From positions 2,972,501-3,036,500 of the forward strand of contig NZ_CP077770.1 in assembly GCF_019134595.1 (NCBI RefSeq): a stretch of 64,000 nt of DNA. Direction: 5' to 3'. Position 1 is the first letter of the stretch; each line of letters opens with the position of its first letter. Positions 10,082-18,904 of this stretch are shown here, piece after piece. Source of the stretch: Pseudoalteromonas shioyasakiensis. GTDB lineage: Bacteria; Pseudomonadota; Gammaproteobacteria; Enterobacterales; Alteromonadaceae. Both the position numbers and the translations under genes were made by a program. The notes beneath the pieces were generated by a model. The model had not been told where the DNA came from and made no database searches. It worked only from the letters and a program-made list of their open reading frames with translations.

Positions 10082-10119
10082 CTCTCTTATTAAGTTATAA
10101 TGTTGTCTAAGGTGTTGAA

Positions 10120-10133
10120 CTAGGCAGGCCTAG
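10120..10133. other. Palindrome between cstA and dinB
   Basis: CTAGGC-AG-GCCTAG is extended by GGTG/CACC with a small bulge. It lies between the dinB stop and the cstA start, so it may be a weak dinB terminator or an operator. No T-run follows. Confidence 0.3.
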
Positions 10134-10181
10134 CACCCCAACTAGACACTAACAAACTTTCAAGCACCAAGGTGTTAACCT

Positions 10182-11234
10182 TTAGTCTAATATACTTAGC
10201 TGAAAATGCTCGTGAGCCTGACTCTTTATTCCGACACCTATCCCTAACAGGCGTACTGGCTGGTTGTTACCTCGCTCATAGGCTTTGCTCATTAACTCAG
10301 CAAAAATGCGTTCGTCTAATTGGTGATGGCTTTGATCGGCACTGGTAACAACAAAATTGGCAAACTTTACTTTTACCGATAATTTATTGATGCGGTTACT
10401 TAATTGCTGTTTATCAAGACGACGTGTTAATTCATCCATCAAGCGGGGTAACTGGCTTAAACACTCGTCTAAATTATTTTTGTTGTATTCATAGGTGTGC
10501 TCAACACTGAGTGACTTTCGTACTCGCTCAGTTGACACTTTGCCAACGTATTCCCCTGCACACTTTTGGTATAAGGACACGCCAAAATTACCGATGTGCT
10601 GCTGCATCCAATTAACCCCTTTCGCGCGCACATCAGCCCCAGTGTAAAGCCCTTTAAGTTGCAGCTTTTCTAATGTCACCTTGCCAACGCCAGGGATTTT
10701 ACCAAGCGGTAAACTCGCTAAAAAGTCATCAACCTCATCAGGCAATACCACAAACTGACCATTAGGCTTATTTTCATCGCTAGCTATTTTGGCAATAAAC
10801 TTAATTGGCGCAACGCCCGCTGATGCTGTTAGTCCTGTGGTGTCGTAGATTTCTTGGCGGATTTGCTGTGCCATCAGTGTTGCACTGCCTTTGCATGCGG
10901 TACTGTCGGTTACATCAAGGTAGGCTTCATCTAACGATAATGGCTCAATAAGGTCGGTGTACTTTGCAAAAATGGCGCGAATTTGCGTGGAGATCTCTTT
11001 GTAAACCTGCATTCGTCCCGGCACGATAACCAGATCGGGGCACAGTTGTTTAGCGTGATAGTTCGACATCGCCGAGCGCACTCCATATTTACGGGCAATA
11101 TAATTAGCAGTTGAAAGCACCCCGCGACGACTATTACCACCTATAGCCAGTGGCACATTGGCAAGCTCAGGGTTATCACGCATCTCAACGGCTGCATAAA
11201 AGCAGTCCATATCGATGTGAATGAATTTTTTCAT
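10182..11234 (-). CDS. dinB: DNA polymerase IV (Y-family translesion polymerase)
   Basis: This 350-residue protein has the Y-family palm start KKFIHIDMDCFYAAVE, the second carboxylate motif EPLSLDEAYLDVT near residue 100, a helix-hairpin-helix thumb (LPLGKIPGVGKVTLEKL) and a little-finger domain. It copies past damaged template bases without proofreading. The C-terminal beta-clamp binding tail is probably within the last residues (HFQLSIL). I choose ATG at 11234; a GTG three codons upstream is possible, and neither has a clear Shine-Dalgarno sequence. A LexA-type box sits 15 bases before the ATG, so it is expected to be SOS-induced. Confidence 0.95.
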   Translation of the reverse strand: MKKFIHIDMDCFYAAVEMRDNPELANVPLAIGGNSRRGVLSTANYIARKYGVRSAMSNYHAKQLCPDLVIVPGRMQVYKEISTQIRAIFAKYTDLIEPLSLDEAYLDVTDSTACKGSATLMAQQIRQEIYDTTGLTASAGVAPIKFIAKIASDENKPNGQFVVLPDEVDDFLASLPLGKIPGVGKVTLEKLQLKGLYTGADVRAKGVNWMQQHIGNFGVSLYQKCAGEYVGKVSTERVRKSLSVEHTYEYNKNNLDECLSQLPRLMDELTRRLDKQQLSNRINKLSVKVKFANFVVTSADQSHHQLDERIFAELMSKAYERGNNQPVRLLGIGVGIKSQAHEHFQLSILD

Positions 11235-11248
11235 CAGGAACACAACAA

Positions 11249-11264
11249 CTGTTTATATATACAG
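11249..11264 (-). promoter_or_regulatory. LexA (SOS) box of dinB
   Basis: CTGT-TTATATAT-ACAG matches the gammaproteobacterial LexA consensus CTGT-N8-ACAG with the usual AT-rich centre. It lies 15-30 bases upstream of the dinB start. Confidence 0.88.
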
Positions 11265-11295
11265 CTATTATATTTAAACTTCCTGAGAGTGCAAG

Positions 11296-11502
11296 CTAAG
11301 AGGTTTGGCTTGTTTGTTGGTTTGGTTTTTTACGGCTAATAAGCCGTGAACCAAATAACCAAAACGCGGCTTCTAATAACAAGCCCACGACAATTAAAGC
11401 GATAAATCCTGACATTGTGCCCATGCTATAACAGAGCAAAGCTAGAGCGAGTAAGATGAAAAGTACAATCCACTTTATCACCCTCAAGGTTAGTTGCTGC
11501 AT
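11296..11502 (-). CDS. Small two-helix membrane protein, unknown function
   Basis: This 68-residue protein has two hydrophobic segments (about 9-27 and 29-50) and a basic, polar C-terminal tail (SRKKPNQQTSQTS). The start ATG at 11502 is preceded by AAGGA at good spacing, which supports a real gene. It lies upstream of dinB in the same direction but before the LexA box, so it is probably transcribed separately. I do not recognise a family. Confidence 0.6.
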   Translation of the reverse strand: MQQLTLRVIKWIVLFILLALALLCYSMGTMSGFIALIVVGLLLEAAFWLFGSRLISRKKPNQQTSQTS

Positions 11503-11655
11503 AATTAAGGTCCTTTAATGTGTGTTCATTTTGCTCACACTTTACGTAAGCGTGAACTTATAAATCTAGCACAATCTACTGAGTTTTCTAATTTCCTTGA
11601 GCTAAAAGCAGCATATTGCTAACCTAAGTTTTCTCACAATCAATGAAGATTTACT

Positions 11656-12084
11656 ATGCAATCGTTTATAGAACAACACCCTATCAGAACAAAAATTAAT
11701 GTTGCATGGGGTGAAATGGATGCCCTACAGCACGTCAATAATGTGGTTTATTTTCGCTACTTTGAAACAGCCCGTATCGATTTTTTTACTCAACTAGGGT
11801 TTCTTAAAGATTTACAAGCAACAGGTGTGGGTCCGGTGATCAGCGAAAATAATGCTCGCTATAAACGCCCGGTGACATTTCCTGATACTGTGCATGTTGG
11901 TGTTAAGATTAGTGACATTGAACAAGATCGTTTTATGATGCATTACACTGTATTTAGTGAAAGCCAAGACGCAGTCACAACCATTGGCTCATCACAAGTG
12001 GTTATGTTTAATTTTAAAACAGGTAAAAAAGCGCAGTTAAATGATGAGTTATTAACTGCACTTAAAGCCCATTCTAGCGATTAA
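11656..12084 (+). CDS. Acyl-CoA thioesterase, hotdog fold (4HBT/YbgC type)
   Basis: This 142-residue protein has the hotdog signature WGEMDALQHVNNVVYFRYFE near residue 18, where the Asp (in MDALQHVNN) corresponds to the catalytic Asp of the 4HBT family. It should hydrolyse acyl-CoA esters in the cytosol. The stop is 12 bases before the aldo/keto reductase start, suggesting co-transcription, although no metabolic link is obvious. The chain-length preference cannot be told. Confidence 0.88.
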   Translation: MQSFIEQHPIRTKINVAWGEMDALQHVNNVVYFRYFETARIDFFTQLGFLKDLQATGVGPVISENNARYKRPVTFPDTVHVGVKISDIEQDRFMMHYTVFSESQDAVTTIGSSQVVMFNFKTGKKAQLNDELLTALKAHSSD

Positions 12085-12096
12085 CAAGGATCTATT

Positions 12097-13149
12097 ATGC
12101 TTTATAGCCCACTTGGTCGAAGTGGTATTGATGTATCTCGTGTCTGCTTAGGTAGCATGACATGGGGGATGCAAAACAACCAAGCCGATGCCGATGAACA
12201 AATCGCCTATGCATTAGATAAAGGCGTTAATTTTATTGATACCGCCGAAATGTATGCCGTTCCACCTTCTCCAGACACCTACGGTAAGACAGAAGAAATC
12301 ATTGGTAATTGGTTAGCGCGTAATAAAGACAAACGCGATGATCTTGTCATTGCCACTAAAATTGCGGGTAACGGCTTACCTTGGGTACGCGATGGAGGCG
12401 ATATTACTCGCCAAGCGGTGGTTGAAGCCGTTGATGCATCTCTTAAGCGCTTACAAACTGAGGTTATCGATTTATACCAGTTACATTGGCCTAACCGTAC
12501 ATCACCGCACTTTGGTAAACAATGGCCAGGTAAAGTGTGCTTCTCAGAGGCTGACACTGATCAAAATATCGCGGGTATGTTAGATATTCTTGAAGGGCTG
12601 AATGACTGTATCAAGGCTGGTAAAATTAAGCACTGTGGTTTATCAGACGATACACCTTGGGGCATCAGCCAGTACTTACGCTTAAGTGAACAGCATAACC
12701 TTCCGCGTATGGTATCGATTCAAAACGAATTTAGTCTACTGCACGCCAAAGATTGGCCGTATTTGATTGAACAATGTATTCATGAAGATATTGCTTACCT
12801 ACCTTGGTCACCACTAGGTGGCGGCATGCTAAGTGGTAAGTACTTAAATGGTGCTCGCCCTGAAGGTAGTCGTTGGACGCTAGTGCAACGTAATGGCCTA
12901 TTTAGAGACACAGCACAATCACGCGCTGCGATTGCTGAATATGTTGAAATTGCTAACGCCTTTAATTTAACACCTTCACAACTCGCGCTTGCTTGGTGCG
13001 ACCAAGTAGATGGTGTGAGTTCAACGATTATTGGTGCAACATCAATGACACAGTTAAAAGAAAATGTCGATGCTTTCTCAGTGCAATTAAGCGATGAAGC
13101 CAACGATAAAATCGCTGACGTATTTACCCGCTATCCGATGCCTTTCTAA
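12097..13149 (+). CDS. Aldo/keto reductase, Tas-like
   Basis: This 350-residue TIM-barrel oxidoreductase starts YSPLGRSGIDVSRVCLGSMT, with DTAEMYAV carrying the catalytic Tyr and LVIATKI carrying the catalytic Lys. The motif DLYQLHWPNR and the long loop with PPSPDTYGKTEE are typical of the Tas (AKR11/12-like) group. NADPH-dependent reduction of a carbonyl is expected; the substrate is unknown. Start ATG follows AAGGA. It shares a transcript with the thioesterase, and a good terminator follows. Confidence 0.92.
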   Translation: MLYSPLGRSGIDVSRVCLGSMTWGMQNNQADADEQIAYALDKGVNFIDTAEMYAVPPSPDTYGKTEEIIGNWLARNKDKRDDLVIATKIAGNGLPWVRDGGDITRQAVVEAVDASLKRLQTEVIDLYQLHWPNRTSPHFGKQWPGKVCFSEADTDQNIAGMLDILEGLNDCIKAGKIKHCGLSDDTPWGISQYLRLSEQHNLPRMVSIQNEFSLLHAKDWPYLIEQCIHEDIAYLPWSPLGGGMLSGKYLNGARPEGSRWTLVQRNGLFRDTAQSRAAIAEYVEIANAFNLTPSQLALAWCDQVDGVSSTIIGATSMTQLKENVDAFSVQLSDEANDKIADVFTRYPMPF

Positions 13150-13167
13150 GCAATTATTTGCATTATT

Positions 13168-13195
13168 ATAAGCCTGTTACCTGACAGGCTTATTA
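13168..13195 (+). terminator. Intrinsic terminator after the aldo/keto reductase gene
   Basis: ATAAGCCTGT pairs with ACAGGCTTAT across a six-base loop, followed by TATTAAT. The T-run is short. Confidence 0.6.
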
Positions 13196-13285
13196 ATACT
13201 AATTTATTGTTTTTCTGTTTCACCTACAGGTTTATCCATACTTTAGTGTATAGTTGCTCATAGCATTTAACTTTGTAGGTAGTTG

Positions 13286-14212
13286 ATGAGTAGATACGTA
13301 AAGCAAGTATTATGCGTGGTTGCAGGGATGTTGCTAGCCCCGATTACTCATGCCTCTGAAAAGCTCTCTATTACTTGGCTTGAAACTGATAACAAACCTT
13401 TCTTTCTTGATAAATCAGAGCAATATCCTTTTGGTGGCTTATGTAACAATATAACCGACCAGTTGATTGAAGCTATGCCAAACTTTAAGCACCAAAAATC
13501 ACTATTACCACCAAAACGTTTGAGCAAATATCTCGACGAAGGACACCTTGCCTGCTATGCCTGTATGATCCATCGAGATAAAAAAACTAACCGTGCAACT
13601 TACTCAGTTCCAACCACAGTGTACCCACCGTTTAGCGTATTAAGTATTGAAGAAAAGGCGCTAAAGATTAAGCAAAAACACGGTAATCCAGTGTCATTAA
13701 TCTCATTATTGACTGATGCAAATTTTATGTTTGGGCAAAATGATGCGCGTAAATTTGGCAGTAAGCTTGATACTATAGCGAAAAATACCAAGCTCTATGA
13801 AAGTGCAGCATTAAGTGGCACCGGCAGCCATGCAAACCAAGCGCTACTATCGCAGTTAGAGCATGGCTACATTGATTACACCATTGATTACCCATTTGTA
13901 GCTGATTATTACAACCAACAACACCAAAAGAATATTCAAAAGCTTACTATTGTTAACCCAGCCCAGAATGTGGTTTTTGGTGCCATAGGCTGCTCGACAA
14001 GCGCACCTAATAATTATGCCGAAAAAGTGCTAGCAGAAATTAATGAAGCACTGAAAAACAAGGTATTACCAAGTGAGAGATACCAGCAAAGCCAACGAGT
14101 TTGGCTCAAACAAAGCTTTCCTGAGTTTTCATCGTATTATCAGCGCTACATTTTAGACCCGCTTAAAGAGCCTGCCATTGATGAGATAACAACGTCTGCT
14201 GACCATCCATAA
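13286..14212 (+). CDS. Periplasmic solute-binding-like protein, substrate unknown
   Basis: This 308-residue protein begins with a signal peptide that ends around THASEK (residue 25). The body resembles the degenerate SBP_bac_3 proteins seen in Alteromonadales (TIGR02285-like): ITWLETDNKPFF near the N-terminus, GHLACYACMIHRDK in the middle and the lobe-closing segment GYIDYTIDYPF. Four or more cysteines occur, which is unusual for such binders. The ATG at 13286 after AGGT is a better start than the TTG just upstream. Its last 50 bases overlap the convergent FAH-family gene. No transporter genes are adjacent. Confidence 0.6.
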   Translation: MSRYVKQVLCVVAGMLLAPITHASEKLSITWLETDNKPFFLDKSEQYPFGGLCNNITDQLIEAMPNFKHQKSLLPPKRLSKYLDEGHLACYACMIHRDKKTNRATYSVPTTVYPPFSVLSIEEKALKIKQKHGNPVSLISLLTDANFMFGQNDARKFGSKLDTIAKNTKLYESAALSGTGSHANQALLSQLEHGYIDYTIDYPFVADYYNQQHQKNIQKLTIVNPAQNVVFGAIGCSTSAPNNYAEKVLAEINEALKNKVLPSERYQQSQRVWLKQSFPEFSSYYQRYILDPLKEPAIDEITTSADHP

Positions 14213-14774
14213 GTGTTACCGAAAAGGTTGAATTAGCGACTACCTTCCCTACTCCTTCAGGCGTGCCTGTCATAATGATGTCGCCATCTTCTAGGTCCAT
14301 AAATTCACTGATTTCAACTAAGATTTGCTCTGCGTTATGAAGCATTAGCTTTGTATCGCCTAGTTGAATGTCTTTACCATCAATCTTTAGACTAAATAGA
14401 TAGTGTAAGTTGGAATTAACAGCAACAAACTCAGTAAAAAGCGCTGAACCATTAAATGCTTTTGCACGCTCCCAAGGTAGGCCTTTTTCTTTAAGAGAGC
14501 TTTGTAGGCCTCGCTTAGTTAAATCAAGCCCAAGCCCAACCGCTGCCAGCTGCTTGTTTTTAACTAAAAAACAAAGCTCTGTTTCGTAATGTAAAGTCTC
14601 ACCTAAGTGTTCACTATTGAGAGAATCGGTGATAGCACTATTTGGTTTTGCAAACAGCACCATATTTGTAGGCGTTTCGTTATTTAGCTCTGCAATATGC
14701 GCTGCATAATTACGGCCAACACAAATGATTTTACTAGGTAAAAACGTTTTATCTGCAAATCTAACCTTATGCAT
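14163..14774 (-). CDS. Fumarylacetoacetate hydrolase-family protein (YcgM-like)
   Basis: This 203-residue protein has the FAH catalytic-domain elements: IICVGRNYAAHIAEL near the N-terminus, the metal-binding pair ETE in LHYETELCFLV, GLGLDLTKRGLQ, WERAKAFNGSA and the C-terminal IIMTGTPEGVG. Small FAH proteins act on acylpyruvates or oxaloacetate, usually with Mg or Mn. The start ATG follows a strong GGAGGA. The 3' end overlaps the convergent binding-protein gene by 50 bases. Precise activity (acylpyruvase or oxaloacetate decarboxylase) is not resolvable. Confidence 0.9.
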   Translation of the reverse strand: MHKVRFADKTFLPSKIICVGRNYAAHIAELNNETPTNMVLFAKPNSAITDSLNSEHLGETLHYETELCFLVKNKQLAAVGLGLDLTKRGLQSSLKEKGLPWERAKAFNGSALFTEFVAVNSNLHYLFSLKIDGKDIQLGDTKLMLHNAEQILVEISEFMDLEDGDIIMTGTPEGVGKVVANSTFSVTLMDGQQTLLSHQWQAL

Positions 14775-14818
14775 TATTCCTCCGTTAAGTAATTTATACC
14801 AAATAATGGCCTTTACAT

Positions 14819-14854
14819 AAAAAAGGCTAACAGATGCGACAGCACCTGTTAGCC
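14819..14854 (-). terminator. Intrinsic terminator of the GH3 gene
   Basis: On the minus strand, GGCTAACAG and CTGTTAGCC pair across a 12-base loop and are followed by T6. Confidence 0.85.
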
Positions 14855-14880
14855 ATGAGGAACATTAAGGGAGAAAAAAG

Positions 14881-17397
14881 TTAGTTGCAAGAAATAGCAG
14901 TATCGTTTTTCTTCGAGGTTGTCACATTCAATTTAGCAATCGATACGTGCCATGCACCTTCAGTGGCTAGCTGCCAAGGTGAGAACACTTGTCCAAGTTG
15001 CACACCTTGCTCTGCAAAGCAGCTCAAATCAATTGTCAGGGTTTGCCAATCATTTGCAGCTTTAACCTGCTTGCTAATATCAAATTGGCCGTCACAGTTT
15101 TCACCGCATTGCATACCCAGCATTAACGGCGCATCAGCAACTTGGTCTACCTTTATTTGCATTTCTAACTGCCCCGCTTTTTCAACATATGAACGAAGAT
15201 CCGACGGGAACGCCGCCATTAATCTAACCGCAGCCGCTTCTTTACCATTAAAGCTGATTGCACGCGCATCTTCTTGCACGTCTTTATCAAAAGTTTTTAC
15301 ACTAACAGCGTTAAGTGCTGCACGACTACTAGTCATGGCTTGGAGCTCAGAACCACTTTGCAACTGTAGTGACCATGGTGCTTTTACGGCACGCTCAAAT
15401 AGTACTAAGTCTTCTAATTTAGCGGCAACTTGTGATTTTTCGCTTAAGTCATCTGCTAATGTATTTTTATCTTGGTAAGTTAAACCAAAACCATAAGGCA
15501 GCAGTGGCGCGTAATCTTTATCGCCACGGTTTTGGTTACCTACTGGGTTATTTGGCCATGAGAAAGACAACTTACCTTTAAAGTCATGATTGATAGAGCC
15601 ATCTTGCTTTTTAAAGATAACATCGCTGATTGCATCACCTTCACTACCTGGTAACCAAGTTGCGACAAAGGCATCACTGGCATTGAGCTCAGCATTCACC
15701 CACATTGGGCGGCCACTAATAAATAGCGACACTACAGGAATACCGGCATCTTTTAGCTTTTTAAGCAGGGCTAAATCAGTTTTATTACCGCGTTGGTATT
15801 CAAGGTTATCTAAATCACCATTACCTTCTGCATACGGTTGCTCACCAAACACCACAATCGCAACATCTGGCTTAGCTTCAAACTCGCCATCCACACTGTA
15901 TTGAACCTGACCACCGGCTTGCTCAACCGTATTTTTTATCCCATCAAAAATTGAAGAACCACCCGGAAAGTCACTATTTTCGTTACCTGTGCCTTGCCAT
16001 GTGATTGTCCAACCACCTGACTGCATACCAATGTTATCAGCGCCCTGACCGGCAACTAATACGTTTGAATTTGCTGATAGCGGTAACAACTGTTGTTTAT
16101 TTTTCAGAAGAACCAGTGATTCACGCACTGCCTGTTTTGCAACTGCGCGATGCTCCGCACTGCCAATGATCTCTGTTTTACCAGAAAGCGGACGCTTAGC
16201 AGGGCTTGGCTTATCAAACAAACCTGCGCGCATTTTCACACGTAAGATACGTGTTACTGCATCATCGATGCGGCTTTGTGCAATTTCGCCACTTTTAACT
16301 TGCTTAATAAGGTTTTCGTAAAGAGGTTTCCATGCATCTGTCGGTACCATGTACACATCAAGACCGGCATTTGCTGCTTGCGCACAGTTGCCATTAGTAC
16401 AACCCGGAATTTGACCGTGGCCGTTCCAGTCACCAACAACAAAACCATCAAAGCCCATTTTGCCTTTTAGTACGTCGGTAAGTAGGTATTTACTACCGTG
16501 AATTTTTTCACCATTCCAGCTATTAAATGATGCCATTACAGTTTGTGCGCCAGCACCTAAGCCGCCCACATACCCTTGCGCATGAATATCAAATAACTCT
16601 TGCTCAGATGCCGTGTTATTACCTTGGTCATCACCGCCTTCTGTTCCGCCATCACCTAAAAAGTGTTTAACCGTACTGATCACACGCTTATCAGATAAAA
16701 AGTCGTCATCAACCGCACCTTGCAACCCTTTAACAATGGCTGCCGAATATGCTTTCACAATTTCAGGGTCTTCAGAGTAGCCTTCATAAGTACGGCCCCA
16801 ACGGTCGTCACGAACAACTGCGACTGTTGGTGCGAACACCCAATCGATGCCTGTTACCATCACTTCTTGCGCGGTAGCGGCTGCAATTTTTTCGATTAAC
16901 TCAGGGTTGTTTGTTGCCCCTAAACCAATGTTATGTGGGAAGAGCGTTGCACCAATAACGTTATTGTGACCATGCACAGCATCGGTGCCCCACATAGTCG
17001 GAATTGAGCTGCCATCGAGCGAGTCATCAATTGAGGCTTGATACATTTTTTCAGCAAGATCAATCCAATCTGCGGCACTGGCATGCTTATCATTATTTGG
17101 GAATGCGCCACCGCCATTGAGGTAAGAACCAAAGCCGTATTTGCGCATATCTTCAACGGTAATATCGCGAATTTCTGGTTGGATCATTTGCGCAATTTTT
17201 TGCTCAAGGGTCATATTTGCCAGCATTTTCGCAATTTTTGCTTCCATTTCTGGATTTGCAGCAATGCCCGTTTCGATGTTTGGCCAAATTTCTTGCTCAG
17301 CGCCCACGGTTGCCACCTTATCTTGCCCAGTGCAAGCTGTCATGCTGGCGCCTGCCATCATTAACGAGAAGAGTGTGAATGTTTTTTTCAATTTCAT
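14881..17397 (-). CDS. GH3 exo-beta-glucanase lipoprotein (ExoP-like)
   Basis: This 838-residue protein has a lipoprotein-type signal ending MTAC (Cys22), a GH3 TIM barrel with the KHFLGDGGTEGG region near residue 244 and the nucleophile Asp323 in VVGDWNGHG, a GH3 C-terminal sandwich, and an extra C-terminal domain (about 690-838) with a conserved-looking MLGMQCGENCDG. Length and layout match ExoP of Pseudoalteromonas sp. BB1, an exo-1,3/1,4-beta-glucanase. It should release glucose from beta-glucan oligosaccharides at the cell envelope. I choose ATG 17397 with AGGTG; longer frames run into the transporter gene. It is eight bases downstream of that gene. Confidence 0.93.
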   Translation of the reverse strand: MKLKKTFTLFSLMMAGASMTACTGQDKVATVGAEQEIWPNIETGIAANPEMEAKIAKMLANMTLEQKIAQMIQPEIRDITVEDMRKYGFGSYLNGGGAFPNNDKHASAADWIDLAEKMYQASIDDSLDGSSIPTMWGTDAVHGHNNVIGATLFPHNIGLGATNNPELIEKIAAATAQEVMVTGIDWVFAPTVAVVRDDRWGRTYEGYSEDPEIVKAYSAAIVKGLQGAVDDDFLSDKRVISTVKHFLGDGGTEGGDDQGNNTASEQELFDIHAQGYVGGLGAGAQTVMASFNSWNGEKIHGSKYLLTDVLKGKMGFDGFVVGDWNGHGQIPGCTNGNCAQAANAGLDVYMVPTDAWKPLYENLIKQVKSGEIAQSRIDDAVTRILRVKMRAGLFDKPSPAKRPLSGKTEIIGSAEHRAVAKQAVRESLVLLKNKQQLLPLSANSNVLVAGQGADNIGMQSGGWTITWQGTGNENSDFPGGSSIFDGIKNTVEQAGGQVQYSVDGEFEAKPDVAIVVFGEQPYAEGNGDLDNLEYQRGNKTDLALLKKLKDAGIPVVSLFISGRPMWVNAELNASDAFVATWLPGSEGDAISDVIFKKQDGSINHDFKGKLSFSWPNNPVGNQNRGDKDYAPLLPYGFGLTYQDKNTLADDLSEKSQVAAKLEDLVLFERAVKAPWSLQLQSGSELQAMTSSRAALNAVSVKTFDKDVQEDARAISFNGKEAAAVRLMAAFPSDLRSYVEKAGQLEMQIKVDQVADAPLMLGMQCGENCDGQFDISKQVKAANDWQTLTIDLSCFAEQGVQLGQVFSPWQLATEGAWHVSIAKLNVTTSKKNDTAISCN

Positions 17398-17405
17398 TTT
17401 TACAC

Positions 17406-18674
17406 CTATGAAGATTGCTGAGTCTGAGTCGATACTTTTGAGCCAACCAGCGCAAAGTAAGTAATGTATAAATAACATGCGATAGGTAAAAACAACGCCA
17501 TTTGCACGCCAATAGAATCCGCTAATACGCCTTGTAGTAATGGAATAATCGCACCACCTACAATCGCTAAACATAAAATGCCTGAGCCTTTAGAGGTGTA
17601 CTTACCAAGGCCATGTAGAGCAAGGCTGAAAATCGTTGGGAACATAATCGAGTTACATAAACCCACTAGTAAAATTGCCCACATAGCCAGGCTACCCTCA
17701 CCTGTCATGGCAATAATTACAAGCAATACAGCTAATAAGCCATGGCACGCTAGTACCTTACCGGCATTAAATTTCTGCATTACCACTGCGCCAATAAAAC
17801 GGCCAACCATGGCTCCTGCAAAATAGTAGCTAATATAATGCGCAGCTTCATTTTCAGGTAAACCAGCAATGTTATCTAGGGTCAAAAAGCCGACCAAGAA
17901 GCTGCCAATCGCCACCTCTGCGCCTACATACACAAAAATACCTACAGCACCTAGAATTAGGTGGCGGTAACGCCAAACACTGCCTAAATCAACAAAGTCT
18001 TCTAGGTCTTGGTGCGCCGCTTCGCTATCACTTTCTTTGCCTAGTTTTGGCAGTTTTAAAAATGCAAAGATAACTGCAAGTACCAATAAACTTAACGATA
18101 ACATTAAATAAGGAAGCTTTACTTCTTCTGCAGTGGCTTGACTAACTTCTGATAAAATCAACCAACCACCAAAAATTGGCGCGACTGTTGTTCCTAATGA
18201 GTTAAATGCTTGTGTCATGGTCAAACGTGAAGACGCTGTTTTTTGTGGGCCAAGAACACTTACATAAGGGTTTGCAGATACTTGTAAAATCGTGATGCCA
18301 GAGGCCAGTACAAACAAAGCCAGTAAAAATAACTCATACACATGAGCAACCGCAGCTGGGTAAAACAGCGCACAACCAATGGCTGCTACCACTAAGCCGA
18401 CAACAATACCAAACTGGTAACCAATACGACTGACCAACTTACCTGCCGGGATCGACATCACAAAATACGCACCAAAGAAGCAAAACTGTATGAGCATAGC
18501 CTGCGTATAGTTAAGTGAAAACATGTCTTTTAAGTAAGGGATTAATATGTCATTGAGACAAGTGATGAACCCCCACATAAAAAATAATGTGGTCAATGAT
18601 GCCAGCGCAAAGTGCTGCTTTGGCATATCTGCTTGGCCTGCTGCAGCCGAAACAGGAGTTGATACATGAGCCAT
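17406..18674 (-). CDS. Sugar MFS importer, FucP/GluP type
   Basis: This 422-residue inner-membrane protein has about twelve hydrophobic segments and FucP-family features: [19 protein letters not shown] after a short cytoplasmic N-terminus, and [12 protein letters not shown] and [16 protein letters not shown] in the first half. Related GluP/FucP proteins are proton- or sodium-coupled glucose, galactose or fucose importers. Since the next gene makes an exo-glucanase that frees glucose, glucose uptake is the likely job. It heads the minus-strand arm and faces the operator region. Confidence 0.9.
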   Translation of the reverse strand: MAHVSTPVSAAAGQADMPKQHFALASLTTLFFMWGFITCLNDILIPYLKDMFSLNYTQAMLIQFCFFGAYFVMSIPAGKLVSRIGYQFGIVVGLVVAAIGCALFYPAAVAHVYELFLLALFVLASGITILQVSANPYVSVLGPQKTASSRLTMTQAFNSLGTTVAPIFGGWLILSEVSQATAEEVKLPYLMLSLSLLVLAVIFAFLKLPKLGKESDSEAAHQDLEDFVDLGSVWRYRHLILGAVGIFVYVGAEVAIGSFLVGFLTLDNIAGLPENEAAHYISYYFAGAMVGRFIGAVVMQKFNAGKVLACHGLLAVLLVIIAMTGEGSLAMWAILLVGLCNSIMFPTIFSLALHGLGKYTSKGSGILCLAIVGGAIIPLLQGVLADSIGVQMALFLPIACYLYITYFALVGSKVSTQTQQSS

Positions 18675-18755
18675 AATTTTCTTCTCTAGTTAATTATATT
18701 TATCAGTTTGTTACAGCAAACCCTGGTACTTAATCACTAACAACAAATAGCGAAA

Positions 18756-18769
18756 AATGTTGCAACATT
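18756..18769. promoter_or_regulatory. Third palindrome in the divergent control region
   Basis: AATGTTGCAACATT is a perfect 14-base palindrome that directly abuts the first operator. Its outer ATGT/ACAT bases resemble the LacI-type sites but its centre differs, so it may serve another regulator or be a weaker site. Confidence 0.4.
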
Positions 18770-18790
18770 AAATGTAAGCGCTTACATTTA
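18769..18790. promoter_or_regulatory. LacI-family operator 1
   Basis: A 22-base perfect palindrome with core TGTAAGCGCTTACA, extended by AAA/TTT. It has the central CG typical of LacI/GalR operators. It lies about 95 bases before the transporter start and about 115 before GH1. The LacI-type regulator encoded at 21611 is the obvious candidate binder. Confidence 0.85.
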
Positions 18791-18831
18791 TAACATATAA
18801 ATCATATTTAGCAATTTATTTGCAGAAAAAA

Positions 18832-18845
18832 TGTAAGCGCTTACA
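18832..18845. promoter_or_regulatory. LacI-family operator 2
   Basis: The same 14-base core TGTAAGCGCTTACA as operator 1, centred 59 bases away. Nearly helical-phase spacing and identical cores suggest joint control of both divergent arms, perhaps by looping. Confidence 0.85.
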
Positions 18846-18904
18846 GCCGAGTCAAAGCTCTAAATATTCAAGCCTTACACTAACCCGAAGGACGAGTATT
18901 AACT

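Noticed and set aside
14885..15478. Long opposite-strand frame inside the GH3 gene (197 codons)
   Set aside because: It is antisense to a well-supported coding region, has low-complexity Ser/Ala/Cys composition and no domain or clear start.
17398..17574. N-terminal extension of the GH3 protein
   Set aside because: It lies mostly inside the transporter gene in another frame, while ATG 17397 has a ribosome-binding site and opens a lipoprotein signal.
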